From NCBI RefSeq assembly GCF_001280065.1, contig NZ_LGEA01000094.1:1-64000 (forward strand): DNA of 64,000 nt, in the 5' to 3' direction. Of the stretch, positions 54,411 to 62,834 are shown in pieces (the stretch's first letter is position 1; every line of letters starts with the position of its first letter). Under the pieces are notes generated by a model. The model was not told where the DNA came from. It did not search any database and worked only from the letters and a program-made list of their open reading frames with translations. Source of the stretch: Streptomyces sp. NRRL B-1140. Its GTDB lineage: Bacteria > Actinomycetota > Actinomycetes > Streptomycetales > Streptomycetaceae. Made by a program: the position numbers and the translations under genes.

Positions 54411-55025
54411 TCAGGCCAGGAACGAGTGAAGGCCGGCCACCGCGAGGGTCTGTTCGGCCTCGTAGGCCTCGAAGGTGCTCACGTGTCGGAAGCCGAGGCG
54501 GGCGGCCAGGTCGAGGGAGCGGGTGTTGGCCGTCTGGGTCACGATCAGAACCGGCTGGTCGGGCAGTTCGCAGGCGGCGGCACGCAACGCGGCCGTGGCT
54601 GCTTCGAAGGCCAGTCCCCTGCCCCAGGCGGCGCGGCGCAGGACGTAGGTCAGTTCCAGCTCCCCGCCCTCCTCGGTGACGTGTCCGGGGAGGGCGAGGG
54701 GGCGTCGGTGGATCAGGAGTACCCCGGCGAGGTCGTCGGTCGTCCGGTCGGCGACCACGAACGTGCCGGGTTCGTCGGTGAGGTGCGCGACGCCCATCGC
54801 GTCGAAGTACTGCTCGACCGCGCTCCGCGGCTTCGGGCCACCGAGGTGTAACCGGACCCGGGGATCGGTCTGCAACTCGATGAGCCCGGCCCGGTCGGCG
54901 TCGTGCGCCTTGCGCAACCGGAGCCGGGGCGTGGTGATCTCCGTGGCGGACAGGGTGGGTGAGGTGGCCGCCCGGGCCAGGGGATCCGGTGTGTTCGGTT
55001 CGTTCCGTGTGTTCGGCGAGGTCAT
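54411..55025 (-). CDS. GNAT acetyltransferase, RimJ/RimL type
   Basis: A 204-residue GNAT enzyme. The start of the domain is ITTPRLRLRKAHDADRAGLIEL, typical of the RimJ/RimL-like group, and the acetyl-CoA loop region reads ELTYVLRRAAWGRGLAFEAATAALRAA. The end LAARLGFRHVSTFEAYE closes the fold. A Pro/Asn-rich 25-residue leader precedes it. Substrate unknown. ATG 55025 preferred over 55034. Confidence 0.8.
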   Translation of the reverse strand: MTSPNTRNEPNTPDPLARAATSPTLSATEITTPRLRLRKAHDADRAGLIELQTDPRVRLHLGGPKPRSAVEQYFDAMGVAHLTDEPGTFVVADRTTDDLAGVLLIHRRPLALPGHVTEEGGELELTYVLRRAAWGRGLAFEAATAALRAAACELPDQPVLIVTQTANTRSLDLAARLGFRHVSTFEAYEAEQTLAVAGLHSFLA

Positions 55026-55053
55026 GGGTCCCATCCTGACCGGGCCGACCGCC

Positions 55054-55425
55054 TCATTCGGGCTCGGCGAGCCCCCCGACGATGCAGAAGGGATGCCCGG
55101 CCGGGTCGATGAGCACCCGCCATCGGTCCGCGTTGGGCTGATGCTCCGGCTTGCCGGCGCCCAGCTTCAGCAGCCGCGTCTCCGTCTCGTCCAGATCCAC
55201 GACCCGGAAACAGCAGTGCAGCTGCTGGGGAACGGCAGGGTCGGGCCAGCCGGGCGGCCGGTGGTCGTCGACTCGCTGGAAGCCGAGGGAGAGGCCGTTC
55301 TCCCCCTCCAGCGCGGCGAAGTCGGCGTCCGACTTCGGGTGCAGTTCCAGTCCGGTGGCCTGCTGGTAGAACGCCGCCAGGGCGAGCGGGTCGGCGCAGT
55401 CCAGGGTGATCGCGATCAGCTTCAT
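55054..55425 (-). CDS. VOC family (glyoxalase-like) protein
   Basis: A 123-residue vicinal-oxygen-chelate protein: MKLIAITLDCADPLALAAFYQQATGLELHPKSD, then QQLHCCFRVVDLDETETRLLKLGA, and WRVLIDPAGHPFCIV. Half-site metal ligands are partly conserved. Actinobacterial members include resistance and catabolic proteins, but no substrate can be assigned. Its ATG overlaps the stop of the upstream gene (ATGA), so the two are translationally coupled. Confidence 0.85.
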   Translation of the reverse strand: MKLIAITLDCADPLALAAFYQQATGLELHPKSDADFAALEGENGLSLGFQRVDDHRPPGWPDPAVPQQLHCCFRVVDLDETETRLLKLGAGKPEHQPNADRWRVLIDPAGHPFCIVGGLAEPE

Positions 55426-56006
55426 CCGGCAAGCACCTCCTGGCAGTCCGTCCAGGCGGGTTCGCTCAGCAGGGGACGGATACGGGTGAAGAGGCTGAGG
55501 AGTTCGGGGCCCCACCGGTCGCGGAAGGCGGAGTCGAGGCGGGCGAGGTCTAGCTCGTTGGCGGCGGACAACTCGGCGAAGTCCCGCCGCGCCTGCGGCT
55601 CCGGGGTGTGGCTCCGGCCGGTGAACCGGTCGTGGAACGGACCATCGGCCTCCGCCAACGTCGGATACGTGGCCCCGCGGTCGCACGACGCGTACAGATA
55701 CACCAGAGCCTCGGCCTCGGATCCGACAGCCGCTGCGAGATCGTCACGGCGATCCAGGGGCAGCAGAGCGTCCGGAAAGCCGTCGGTGCCGTAGAACGCG
55801 TGGCACAGACCTGCCAGTTGGAGGGCCGGGCGGGCGCCCCACTCGGCGAGTTGTCTCTGTACCCGCGTGAGGTGGGCGAGGAGGGTGCCGCCCGGGTGGG
55901 CGATGTCCGCCGCGCCGAGCTCGCTCAGGAGCGTGACGGCCGGACCGGGGTCAGCGAGGGAGACTGGCACGGAGGAAGTCCTTCCCGCGGTGGTCGATGG
56001 CGGCAA
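55422..56006 (-). CDS. DUF6817-like HD-type hypothetical protein
   Basis: A 194-residue protein with an HD-like helical core: HPGGTLLAHLTRVQRQLAEWGARPALQLAGLCHAFYGTDGFP. His residues spaced this way bind metal in HD phosphohydrolases, but the HD pair itself is not canonical. ALVYLYASCDRGATYPTL follows. It resembles the DUF6817 family. Function unknown. It is coupled to the VOC gene. The start is uncertain (ATG 56006 or GTG near 55970). Confidence 0.65.
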   Translation of the reverse strand: MPPSTTAGRTSSVPVSLADPGPAVTLLSELGAADIAHPGGTLLAHLTRVQRQLAEWGARPALQLAGLCHAFYGTDGFPDALLPLDRRDDLAAAVGSEAEALVYLYASCDRGATYPTLAEADGPFHDRFTGRSHTPEPQARRDFAELSAANELDLARLDSAFRDRWGPELLSLFTRIRPLLSEPAWTDCQEVLAG

Positions 56007-56055
56007 CCATCAAATCGGTGGACGGGCCGGGCCGGCCATCGGTTTGATCCACGCC

Positions 56056-56796
56056 ATGACGACTTCACGGCAAGCCCTGGTCCGGGCCGCCGCCCGGAAC
56101 AACGCCGAGTGGTGTGCGGCGATGTGCCGGGCGCACGGGGTGAAGGACGAGTTCGGGGCCGACGCCTGGGCCGCCCCGGTGCGGACGCCGCTCTTCTACC
56201 CCGATGCCGTGACGCTGGGGTCGGACGCCGACCCCGGCGCGCTCACCGCCCGGATCGACACGGCCTCGCCGGGCGCCTCGGTCAAGGACAGCTTCGCCGA
56301 CCTCGACCTGGCGGAGGCCGGGTTCCGGGTGCTTTTCGAGGGACAGTGGATCCACCGGCCCGCCGGGGCGGCGACGGCCGCACCGGATCTCGAATGGGAC
56401 GTGGCGGGCGACCCGGACACGCTGCGCGCCTGGGCACTGGCCTGGGACGACGGGGCGGGGAACGCGGACCTGTTCCGGCCTGGACTGCTCGCCGAGCCGG
56501 AGACCTTCGTGATCCTGGGACGCGCCGCCGGTGACACCGAGGGCGCAGTGGTCGCCGGAGCGGTCGCGAGCCGCAGCGAGCAAGTGGTCGGCGTCTCCAA
56601 CGTCTTCGCCCGGGACGGTGGGCCCGACGCCGCCTGGCCGCTCGTCCTACACGCGCTCGCCGGTCTCTTCCCCACCCTGCCCGTCGTCGGCTACGAGCAG
56701 GGTGACGACCTGACGGTCGCCCTCCGGCACGGTTTCGAGCCGGTGGGGACGTTGCGGGTGTGGACGCACTCCGGTCAGCACGGACCGCGCGACTGA
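56056..56796 (+). CDS. Hypothetical protein with GNAT-like C-terminal half
   Basis: A 246-residue protein: MTTSRQALVRAAARNNAEWCAAMCRAHGVKDEFGADAWAAPVRTPLFYPDAVTL. The second half (ILGRAAGDTEGAVVAGAVASRSEQVVGVSNVFA, LPVVGYEQGDDLTVALRHGFEPVGTLRVW) resembles a GNAT fold without a clear acetyl-CoA loop. The family is common in Streptomyces, without known function. ATG 56056. Confidence 0.7.
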   Translation: MTTSRQALVRAAARNNAEWCAAMCRAHGVKDEFGADAWAAPVRTPLFYPDAVTLGSDADPGALTARIDTASPGASVKDSFADLDLAEAGFRVLFEGQWIHRPAGAATAAPDLEWDVAGDPDTLRAWALAWDDGAGNADLFRPGLLAEPETFVILGRAAGDTEGAVVAGAVASRSEQVVGVSNVFARDGGPDAAWPLVLHALAGLFPTLPVVGYEQGDDLTVALRHGFEPVGTLRVWTHSGQHGPRD

Positions 56797-56803
56797 CCTC
56801 AGG

Positions 56804-57134
56804 TCACCGCCAGAAGACCTCCCCGACCACGATCTGAGGATCCTCGACGCGGCGGATGAAGGTGTAGGTCATCCAGCCGTGCCCGCTGTCGAAGAGGAGG
56901 AGGATGCGGGGCCCCTTCGGCCTGCTGGACTCAAGCGGCCGGACCTGCATGCCGTCGGGAAGATCAGCGTCAGCCTCGATGCCTCGGAAGTAGGGGGTCC
57001 TTTGCCGTGACCAGCTCGGCCCGTGCGGCGTCAACAGTCTTCCGCACGTTCTCCGGCAGGGTGTCGCGGGCGGCCTGGGCCTTGAGCGTCCAGTCCATCT
57101 GCCACGGCGGACCCATGAATCCGTCGTCGGTCAC
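56804..57134 (-). pseudogene. RelE-like toxin gene, disrupted by a one-base frameshift
   Basis: Two reading frames make up one protein. The first (GTG 57134, VTDDGFMGPPWQMDWTLK to AELVTAKDP) ends out of frame; the second supplies YFRGIEADADLPDGMQVRPL to the terminal VVGEVFWR. The joint is a run of five G on the plus strand (56993-56997); four would restore a single 109-110 residue protein. The composition and the gene order after a DUF6247 antitoxin-type gene suggest a RelE/ParE-fold toxin. The GTG overlaps the antitoxin stop (GTGA). Either the toxin is dead, or this is a sequencing or slippage error. Confidence 0.7.
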
Positions 57135-57478
57135 TGGCCGGGCTCCAGCCGCCGCACCTGGTGTCGGATATTGGATGCCTCTTCGAGGAGCGCCTTGGCC
57201 TCGGCGATGTCGGTGGCCTCCGCCGCGCGGTGTTCGAGATCGGTCACGTGGCCGTCGAGCTTCGGGTCGCGGGCGATCGCGTACTGACCCCACCAGCGGG
57301 CCATGAATGCGGGCACCGTGCTGATGTCGTACGCGTCGGCGACAGCCCACTTCCAGTGCTCGTCGAAGTCGGCAAGGAGCTGGGGGGCGTGCTCCACGAT
57401 CGCCTCGCGCAGGGCCTTCGGGGTCCGTTCGGGCATGGGCGGGACACTCGGTGTCGGTTCGGCGGCGTGGGCAGTCAT
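57131..57478 (-). CDS. DUF6247 family protein, probable antitoxin
   Basis: A 115-residue protein: RTPKALREAIVEHAPQLLADFDEHWKWAVADAYDISTVPAFMARWWGQYAIARDP, followed by a charged helix (VTDLEHRAAEATDIAEAKALLEEASNIRHQVRRL). DUF6247 genes typically precede a small toxin-like gene in Streptomyces. The ATG at 57478 follows AAGGAG by 10 bases and lies in a different frame from the long open frame that crosses it. Its stop is coupled to the toxin start. The antitoxin role is inferred from context. Confidence 0.75.
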   Translation of the reverse strand: MTAHAAEPTPSVPPMPERTPKALREAIVEHAPQLLADFDEHWKWAVADAYDISTVPAFMARWWGQYAIARDPKLDGHVTDLEHRAAEATDIAEAKALLEEASNIRHQVRRLEPGQ

Positions 57479-57483
57479 GGCCG

Positions 57484-57737
57484 GTGAACTCCTTCAGGCA
57501 CTCGGCGAGACGGAGGCCTGCGAAACGGACCTCCGTGTATGGCGAGGCCGGGTCGTCCAGCACCTTGCGGGCGAGGCCGAGCACGTCGGTGCCGGTGACG
57601 AGCTGGACGGCTTCCAAGTCGTCGGCGAGACGGGAGAGATAGCTGCCGTCGTCGTCGGTCACCAGGTAGCAGGGTTTGCCTTCTGGGGACAGCCAGGGCA
57701 GAAGCCTGGGTGGTGCCTGACCGGCGGGGCGTTCCAT
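57484..57737 (-). other. Coding segment for a small helical domain fused to the methyltransferase remnant
   Basis: Residues MERPAGQAPPRLLPWL, SPEGKPCYLVTDDDGSYLSRLADDLEAVQL and VRFAGLRLAECLKEF resemble a small Streptomyces protein family that usually stands alone. An internal ATG at 57737 could start it. It is in frame with the methyltransferase and has no stop before the antitoxin gene begins; the nearest stop (TGA at 57494-57492) is one frame away, next to the antitoxin ribosome-binding site. Confidence 0.5.
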
Positions 57738-58196
57738 CAGGCGGCCGCCTTCGCCCGCCAGCATCAGCCGGCCTCCGGGCGCGAGGGTGCGGTGGAACTC
57801 CGCGAACACGGTCGGCAGCCACTGCGGCGGGGTGTGGTGGGTGGAGTAGTACGCCAGGATGCCGCCGAGTTCGCCGCTGCCGATCTCCAGTGCGGTCATC
57901 GAGCCGACGGTGAAGCGGAGTTCCGGGTACGCCGCCCGGGCCAGTTCGATCATTCTCGGCGACACGTCCACGCCGAACACCGGCACTCCGAGGGCGGCCA
58001 GGTGTGCCGTCACCTTGCCGGGGCCGCAGCCCAGATCGGCGACCGGCCCGAGGGAAGCCGTGAGTTCGGCGAAGGCGGCCAGCAGGCAGCGGGAGACCGG
58101 GTCCAGCTCGGCCGGTTCCGGCACGAGTCGGGCGTAGGCGGCGGCGACGGTGTCGTAGGACTCGCGGACGGCGGTGACGTGGGAGGGCTCGGTCAT
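57738..58196 (-). pseudogene. Class I SAM methyltransferase, 3'-truncated and fused to a foreign segment
   Basis: The first 150 residues are a normal class I methyltransferase: VRESYDTVAAAYARL, motif I VADLGCGPGKVTAHLA, motif II VFGVDVSPRMIELAR, and motif IV GILAYYSTHHTP and FHRTLAPGGRLMLAGEG. The usual C-terminal strands after this point are missing; the reading frame runs straight into an unrelated small-protein domain. The open frame continues for 408 residues to 56970 without a stop, crossing the antitoxin gene out of frame. Methyltransfer activity is doubtful. ATG 58196. Confidence 0.65.
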
Positions 58197-58250
58197 CCCG
58201 CGAAGGTAGGCGACGGCACTGACACGCCACGGCAGAGAGGTTCATGGCAC

Positions 58251-58270
58251 TTGCCTAAAGGCTTTAGGCA
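58251..58270 (+). promoter_or_regulatory. TetR-type operator upstream of the WHG-domain regulator
   Basis: A perfect 9+1+9 palindrome TGCCTAAAG-G-CTTTAGGCA (58252-58270), with a partial repeat CTTCAGGCA 13 bases on. It lies 37 bases before the TetR start and probably mediates autorepression. Confidence 0.75.
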
Positions 58271-58306
58271 GATGCACACTATCTTCAGGCAGAAGGGAGC
58301 GACCTC

Positions 58307-58894
58307 ATGGCACGCGTGGGACTGACGCCGGAGCGGCTGACCGAGGCAGGCGCGGAACTCGCCGACGAGGTCGGCTTCGACCAGGTCACCGTCTCGGCAC
58401 TCGCGCGGCGGTTCGACGTCAAGGTCGCGAGCCTGTACTCGCATGTGCGCAACTCCCAGGACCTGAAGACCAGGATCGCCCTGCTCGCTCTCACCGAACT
58501 CGCCGACCGGGCCGCCGACGCCCTGGCCGGACGGGCCGGCAAGGACGCCCTGTCCGCTCTGGCGAACGTGTACCGCGACTACGCCCGGGAACACCCCGGC
58601 CGCTACGCCGCCGCCCAACTGCGGCTCGACCCGCAGAGGGCAGCCGCGAGCGCCGGCGTCCGGCACGCGCAGATGACCCGGGCACTGCTGCGCGGCTACG
58701 ACCTCACGGAACCGGACCAGACCCACGCCGTCCGGCTGCTCGGCAGCGTCTTCCACGGCTACGTCAGCCTGGAGCTCGGCGGCGGTTTCAGCCACAGCGC
58801 CCCGGACACCGAGGAGACCTGGGCCCGGATCCTCGACGCCCTCGACACGCTGCTGCGGAACTGGCCCGCGGCCCCCACCGACCCCCGAGGCTGA
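58307..58894 (+). CDS. TetR family regulator with WHG-type C-domain
   Basis: A 195-residue regulator. The DNA-binding helix-turn-helix is LTEAGAELADEVGFDQVTVSALARRFDVKVASLYSHVRNSQDLKTRIA. The C-terminal WHG-like domain includes LLRGYDLTEPDQTHAVRLLGSVFHGYVSLELGGGF. It is followed 5 bases later by an SGNH esterase gene, so it likely represses its own operon through the upstream palindrome. ATG 58307. Confidence 0.88.
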   Translation: MARVGLTPERLTEAGAELADEVGFDQVTVSALARRFDVKVASLYSHVRNSQDLKTRIALLALTELADRAADALAGRAGKDALSALANVYRDYAREHPGRYAAAQLRLDPQRAAASAGVRHAQMTRALLRGYDLTEPDQTHAVRLLGSVFHGYVSLELGGGFSHSAPDTEETWARILDALDTLLRNWPAAPTDPRG

Positions 58895-58899
58895 CACCC

Positions 58900-60078
58900 A
58901 TGCACACCGAGCACGACTGGATCACCACGCCCGTCACCGCGGACCTGCTGCGCGGCGCCCTCGACGTGGAGCGCACCGAGCACGGCCTGCTCCCCCACCG
59001 CCTGCCGGCCCGGGCCCGCGCGCAGAACACCAACGCGCAGCTGGCGATGGCCGAGGCCCAGCCCTCCGGCGTACGGCTGGTGTTCCGTACCGCCGCGACG
59101 GCCGTCGAACTGGACACCCTGCGCACCAAGCGCGACTACACCGGCTTCCCGTCGCGCCCGGACGGCCTGTACGACCTGCTCGTCGACGGCAGCCCCGCCG
59201 GGCAGGCCGCCGGGACCGACGGCAACGTCCTGACCGTCGACCTGGCCACCTGGGAGGGTGAGTTCACGTCCGGCCCGGTCGGCACGGTCCGCTTCACGGG
59301 CCTGCCCGCGCGGGACAAGGACGTCGAGATCTGGCTGCCGCACAACGAGACCACCGAGCTGGTCGCCCTGCGCACGGACGCCCCCGTGACGCCCGTGCCG
59401 GAGCGGGGGCGCCGGGTGTGGCTGCACCACGGCAGCTCGATCAGCCACGGCTCCGACGCCGCGAGCCCCACGGCCATCTGGCCCGCGATCGCCGCGCTGC
59501 GGGGCGGTGTGGAGCTGGTCAACCTCGGCTTCGGCGGCAGCGCGATGCTCGACCCGTTCACCGCGCGCGCGATGCGGGACACCCCGGCCGACCTGATCAG
59601 CGTCAAGATGGGCATCAACATCGTCAACCAGGACGCGATGCGGCTGCGCGCGTTCGGTCCCGCCGTGCACGGTTTCCTCGACACGATCCGCGACGGCCAC
59701 CCGGACACCCCGCTGCTGCTGGTCTCCCCCATCCACTGCGCCATCCACGAGGACACACCCGGCCCGACCGCCCCGGACCGCGACGAGATCGGCAAGGGCC
59801 GTCTGGTCTTCGCCGCCATGGGCGACCCGGCGGAGACGCCCCTGGGCAAACTCACCCTCACCGTCATCCGCGAGGAACTGGCGCGCATCGTCGAACAGCG
59901 CGCCGCCGACGACCCGAACCTGCACTACCTGGACGGCCTCGACCTCTACGGCGCGAAGGACGCCGCCGCCCACCCCCTGCCCGACCACGTCCACCCGGAC
60001 GCTGCCACCCACCGTCACATCGGCGACCGCTTCCACGAGCTGGCCTTCGGGGACGAAGGGCCCTTCGCCGCGGCATAG
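58900..60078 (+). CDS. SGNH/GDSL hydrolase (esterase)
   Basis: A 392-residue two-domain esterase. An N-terminal beta-sandwich (about 1-165) precedes the SGNH domain. Block I is LHHGSSISHGSDA (Ser), block II is NLGFGGSAMLDP (Gly), block III is KMGINIVNQDA (Asn) and block V is PDHVHPDAATH (Asp, His). No signal peptide is present, so it is intracellular. It may deacylate sugars or aryl esters. It is co-transcribed with the upstream TetR gene and ends before a convergent terminator. Confidence 0.88.
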   Translation: MHTEHDWITTPVTADLLRGALDVERTEHGLLPHRLPARARAQNTNAQLAMAEAQPSGVRLVFRTAATAVELDTLRTKRDYTGFPSRPDGLYDLLVDGSPAGQAAGTDGNVLTVDLATWEGEFTSGPVGTVRFTGLPARDKDVEIWLPHNETTELVALRTDAPVTPVPERGRRVWLHHGSSISHGSDAASPTAIWPAIAALRGGVELVNLGFGGSAMLDPFTARAMRDTPADLISVKMGINIVNQDAMRLRAFGPAVHGFLDTIRDGHPDTPLLLVSPIHCAIHEDTPGPTAPDRDEIGKGRLVFAAMGDPAETPLGKLTLTVIREELARIVEQRAADDPNLHYLDGLDLYGAKDAAAHPLPDHVHPDAATHRHIGDRFHELAFGDEGPFAAA

Positions 60079-60096
60079 CGACCGGCCGACGGGGCC

Positions 60097-60119
60097 GACC
60101 GGCCGCGGGGAGGCCGGTC
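60097..60119. terminator. Terminator hairpin between convergent genes
   Basis: An 8-bp stem (GACCGGCC / GGCCGGTC) with a 7-base loop, overlapping the stop codon of the RraA-like gene on the minus strand. Confidence 0.6.
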
Positions 60120-60741
60120 AGTCCTCGAAGCCCTGGTCCGCCAGGATCGCGACGATGCGGGCGCGGTGGGCCGACTCCCAGTCGTCCAGGGACTGGGCGG
60201 CCTCCTTGGCGAGCTTGTCCCTGGCCGCGGCCAGGACCTCCTCGCGCCGGGCTCCGGGGACGACCACGACTCCCTCCTCGTCGGCGACGACCGTGTCGCC
60301 CGCCTCGACCCCGACCCCGCCGCAGCGCACCCGCTCGTTCAGCGGCCGTGCGGCCGACTTGGTGCCGGGGATGGGGACGACCCCGCGGGCGAACACCGGG
60401 AAGCGCATGTCCCGGACCTCGGCGAGGTCGCGGATCAGCCCGTCGGCGACGAACGCGGTGATGCCCCGGCGCCGGGCGACGGCGCACACGTTGCCGCCGG
60501 CCAGGGCGTAGTCGAGGTCGCCCGACTCCACGACGACGACGGAACCGGGCCCGGCCCGGTGGATCGCGGCGTGCAGCATCAGGTTGTCGCCGGGAGGGCA
60601 CCGTACGGTGAAGGCCGGTCCGGCCACCCGCGGCACCGGCCCCCACAGCGGCCGGATCCCGATGTCCATGACCTGCCCGCGGCCCAGCAGATCGGCCAGC
60701 GTGGTCGTGGGTATCTCCGTGAACGCGTCGACGTCGGTCAT
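60118..60741 (-). CDS. RraA-like / hydroxy-oxo-acid aldolase family protein
   Basis: A 207-residue protein of the RraA/HMG-aldolase fold (once called dimethylmenaquinone methyltransferase). It has TTTLADLLGRGQVMD, GPAFTVRCPPGDNLMLHAAI, VVVESGDLDYALAGGNVCAVARRRGITAFVADGLIRDLAEVRD, where the G-x20-R-D metal site is intact. Enzymes with this site cleave 4-hydroxy-2-oxo acids; without partners the substrate is unknown. RNase E regulation (true RraA) is unlikely here. Confidence 0.85.
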   Translation of the reverse strand: MTDVDAFTEIPTTTLADLLGRGQVMDIGIRPLWGPVPRVAGPAFTVRCPPGDNLMLHAAIHRAGPGSVVVVESGDLDYALAGGNVCAVARRRGITAFVADGLIRDLAEVRDMRFPVFARGVVPIPGTKSAARPLNERVRCGGVGVEAGDTVVADEEGVVVVPGARREEVLAAARDKLAKEAAQSLDDWESAHRARIVAILADQGFED

Positions 60742-60771
60742 GACAGGGGACCCTAGCGGTCGGGCACTCCC

Positions 60772-62790
60772 CTAGAACGGCAGTGGCCTTCCCCGCACCA
60801 CCTCCAGCCGTGACACCGCCCGGGTCAGCACCACGTACAGCCGGTGCAGCCCCCGTTCCTCCGCCTCGGCGATCGCCGCGGGCTCGACGGCCACGACCTG
60901 GTCGTACTCCAGGCCCTTGACCACGCTCGCCGGCACCAGTGCGACCCGCGCGCCCAGTTCGTCCGGGCCCGCCGTCTCGACACCGGCCGCGTCCAGAGCC
61001 GCCCGCACCCGGGGAACGTCCGCGTCCGCCGCGACGACCCCGACCGAGCCCTCCCGCCCCAGCGCCTCCCGTACGGCCGCCACGACCGCCCCGGGCACGC
61101 CGTCCACGGTCGTCTCCCGCATCCGCAACTCCCCGTCCCCGCGCAGCGAACGGGCGGCCGGCACGTCCACCTCCAGCCGCTCCAGCAGCCGGTTGGCCAG
61201 CCCCACGACCGCACGCGGCACCCGGAACCCGGTGGTCAGGGCGATCACGTCCGCGTCCGGTTTCCCCAGGTGCGCGAGGACCGTACGCCACGACCGCGCC
61301 GCCCACGGTGTCGTCCCCTGCGCCAGATCGCCGAGCACGGTCAGCGAACCGAAGCGGGCCCGGCGTGCCACGGCCCGGCACTCCATCGGGGACAGGTCCT
61401 GCGCCTCGTCGACGACGACGTGCCCGTACCCCTCGGGATGCGCGATCAGCCCGGCGACCTCGTCGAGCAGCACCAGATCGGCGGCCGAGAAGCGCGCCGA
61501 CTTCCAGGACCGGGGCGGACGCTGCCACAGCAGCGCCCGCTGCTCACCGGGGTCGAGAATCCCCTCCGCGGCCGCCGCCAGCACGCCCTCGTCGCCGAGC
61601 AGTTCCGCCACGACCTCCTCGGGCCGCACCCGCGGCCACACGGCATCGAGGTACGCCGACACCGGCCGCGCCCGCTCGATCCGCCGCACCCAGGCGGCGG
61701 TGGGCGGCCCGGCCCGCCGCTCGGCCTGCTCGCGCAGACACCGCACGATCCGCGCCCGCACCCGCTCCCGCCCGACCTCGTACGGCGGTTCCTCCTGCCG
61801 CACCCGGTCCACGATCTCCGCGAGCACCCCCGCCGGGACCCGCCACCGGTACGACCCGTCCGGCACGGCCAGCGACGCCCCGCCCCCGTCGGGGCGCACC
61901 CGCGCGTACAGCGCCCGGCGCAGCACCTCGGCCATCCGGGCGTCGTGCTTCACGACCGCGGCCGGCTCCTCGTCCACGCCACGGACCGGGCACCGGGCGA
62001 TCTCCTCCCCCAGGGTCGACTGCCGCACCCCGGTCTCCCCGAGCGCCGGCAGCACCTCGGCGATGTACGAGAGGAAGGTGCGGTTGGGTCCGAGGATCAG
62101 CAGGCCGCCTCGCCGGATGCGCTGCGGGTGCGTGTAGAGCAGGTACGCGGCCCGGTGCAGCCCGACAGCGGTCTTGCCGGTGCCCGGCGCGCCCTGCACG
62201 CACACCGACACCGCCAGGTCGGCCCGCACGAGGTCGTCCTGCTCGGGCTGGATCGTCGCGGCGATGTCCCGCATGGGGCCGACCCGGGGCCGTTCGATCT
62301 CCCGGGCGACGATCTCGCTGTCGCGTGTCTCCCCCCGCTCCAGGTGCTCGTCCTCCAGGCCGGTCAGGTCCGCGGAGTCGCCCCGGCTGCCGGGCGCCCA
62401 GCCGAACCGCCGCCGCACGGCGACGCCCTGCGGGTCGCGCGCCGAGGCCTGGTAGAAGGCGCGCGAGACGGGCGCACGCCAGTCGACGACGAGGGGCGGT
62501 TCGGCCGGGTGCTCGGAGATCCGCAGCCGGCCGATGTGCAACGGCCCGTCCCCGCTCTCCAGAGCCCCGAAGAACAACGGCCCCTCGGGCAGTTCCCGCA
62601 GCGCCTTCGCCCGGCTGCGCAGCCGGTACCCGAGGACTTCGGCATCGGCCCCGGACGCGGACACGTCCTCGCCGATGACGACCTGTTCACCGGCGCCCTC
62701 GACCATCGCGGCGAGGGCGGTCCGGCAGCGCTCGTGGTGGGCGCGTTCGGTGGCGAGGGCGTGCTGGAGGGCGGGCTCGGTCGAGGTCAT
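60772..62790 (-). CDS. HelD-like UvrD/Rep-family ATPase
   Basis: A 672-residue superfamily 1 helicase-like ATPase. Walker A is VQGAPGTGKTAVGLHRAAYLL, Walker B VVVDEAQDLSPME, motif III VLGDLAQGTTPW, motif IV TTGFRVPRAVVGLANRLL and the last motif RLYVVLTRAVSRLEVV. The N-terminal 180 residues begin with a coiled-coil arm (ERAHHERCRTALAAMVEG), as in HelD proteins that insert into RNA polymerase to recycle it or displace rifamycins. It has no 3D nuclease domain. It lies 40 bases downstream of a tetR gene whose operator overlaps the junction. ATG 62790. Confidence 0.85.
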   Translation of the reverse strand: MTSTEPALQHALATERAHHERCRTALAAMVEGAGEQVVIGEDVSASGADAEVLGYRLRSRAKALRELPEGPLFFGALESGDGPLHIGRLRISEHPAEPPLVVDWRAPVSRAFYQASARDPQGVAVRRRFGWAPGSRGDSADLTGLEDEHLERGETRDSEIVAREIERPRVGPMRDIAATIQPEQDDLVRADLAVSVCVQGAPGTGKTAVGLHRAAYLLYTHPQRIRRGGLLILGPNRTFLSYIAEVLPALGETGVRQSTLGEEIARCPVRGVDEEPAAVVKHDARMAEVLRRALYARVRPDGGGASLAVPDGSYRWRVPAGVLAEIVDRVRQEEPPYEVGRERVRARIVRCLREQAERRAGPPTAAWVRRIERARPVSAYLDAVWPRVRPEEVVAELLGDEGVLAAAAEGILDPGEQRALLWQRPPRSWKSARFSAADLVLLDEVAGLIAHPEGYGHVVVDEAQDLSPMECRAVARRARFGSLTVLGDLAQGTTPWAARSWRTVLAHLGKPDADVIALTTGFRVPRAVVGLANRLLERLEVDVPAARSLRGDGELRMRETTVDGVPGAVVAAVREALGREGSVGVVAADADVPRVRAALDAAGVETAGPDELGARVALVPASVVKGLEYDQVVAVEPAAIAEAEERGLHRLYVVLTRAVSRLEVVRGRPLPF

Positions 62791-62812
62791 TCCACCGAGC
62801 GTACGCGAAAAT

Positions 62813-62834
62813 GTGACTGAGTTAAATAAGTTAC
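62813..62834 (-). promoter_or_regulatory. Imperfect TetR-type operator between tetR and the HelD-like gene
   Basis: A 22-bp AT-rich dyad, GTAACTTATTTAACTCAGTCAC on the minus strand split as GTAACTTATTT and AACTCAGTCAC, has 16 of 22 positions symmetric. It overlaps the tetR stop and lies 23 bases before the HelD-like start. Its base composition differs sharply from the surroundings. Confidence 0.6.

Noticed and set aside
56970..58196. A single 408-residue methyltransferase-toxin fusion protein
   Set aside because: The middle third is the out-of-frame image of the antitoxin gene, which has its own start, ribosome-binding site and family match. The long frame arises from missing stops, not from a designed fusion.
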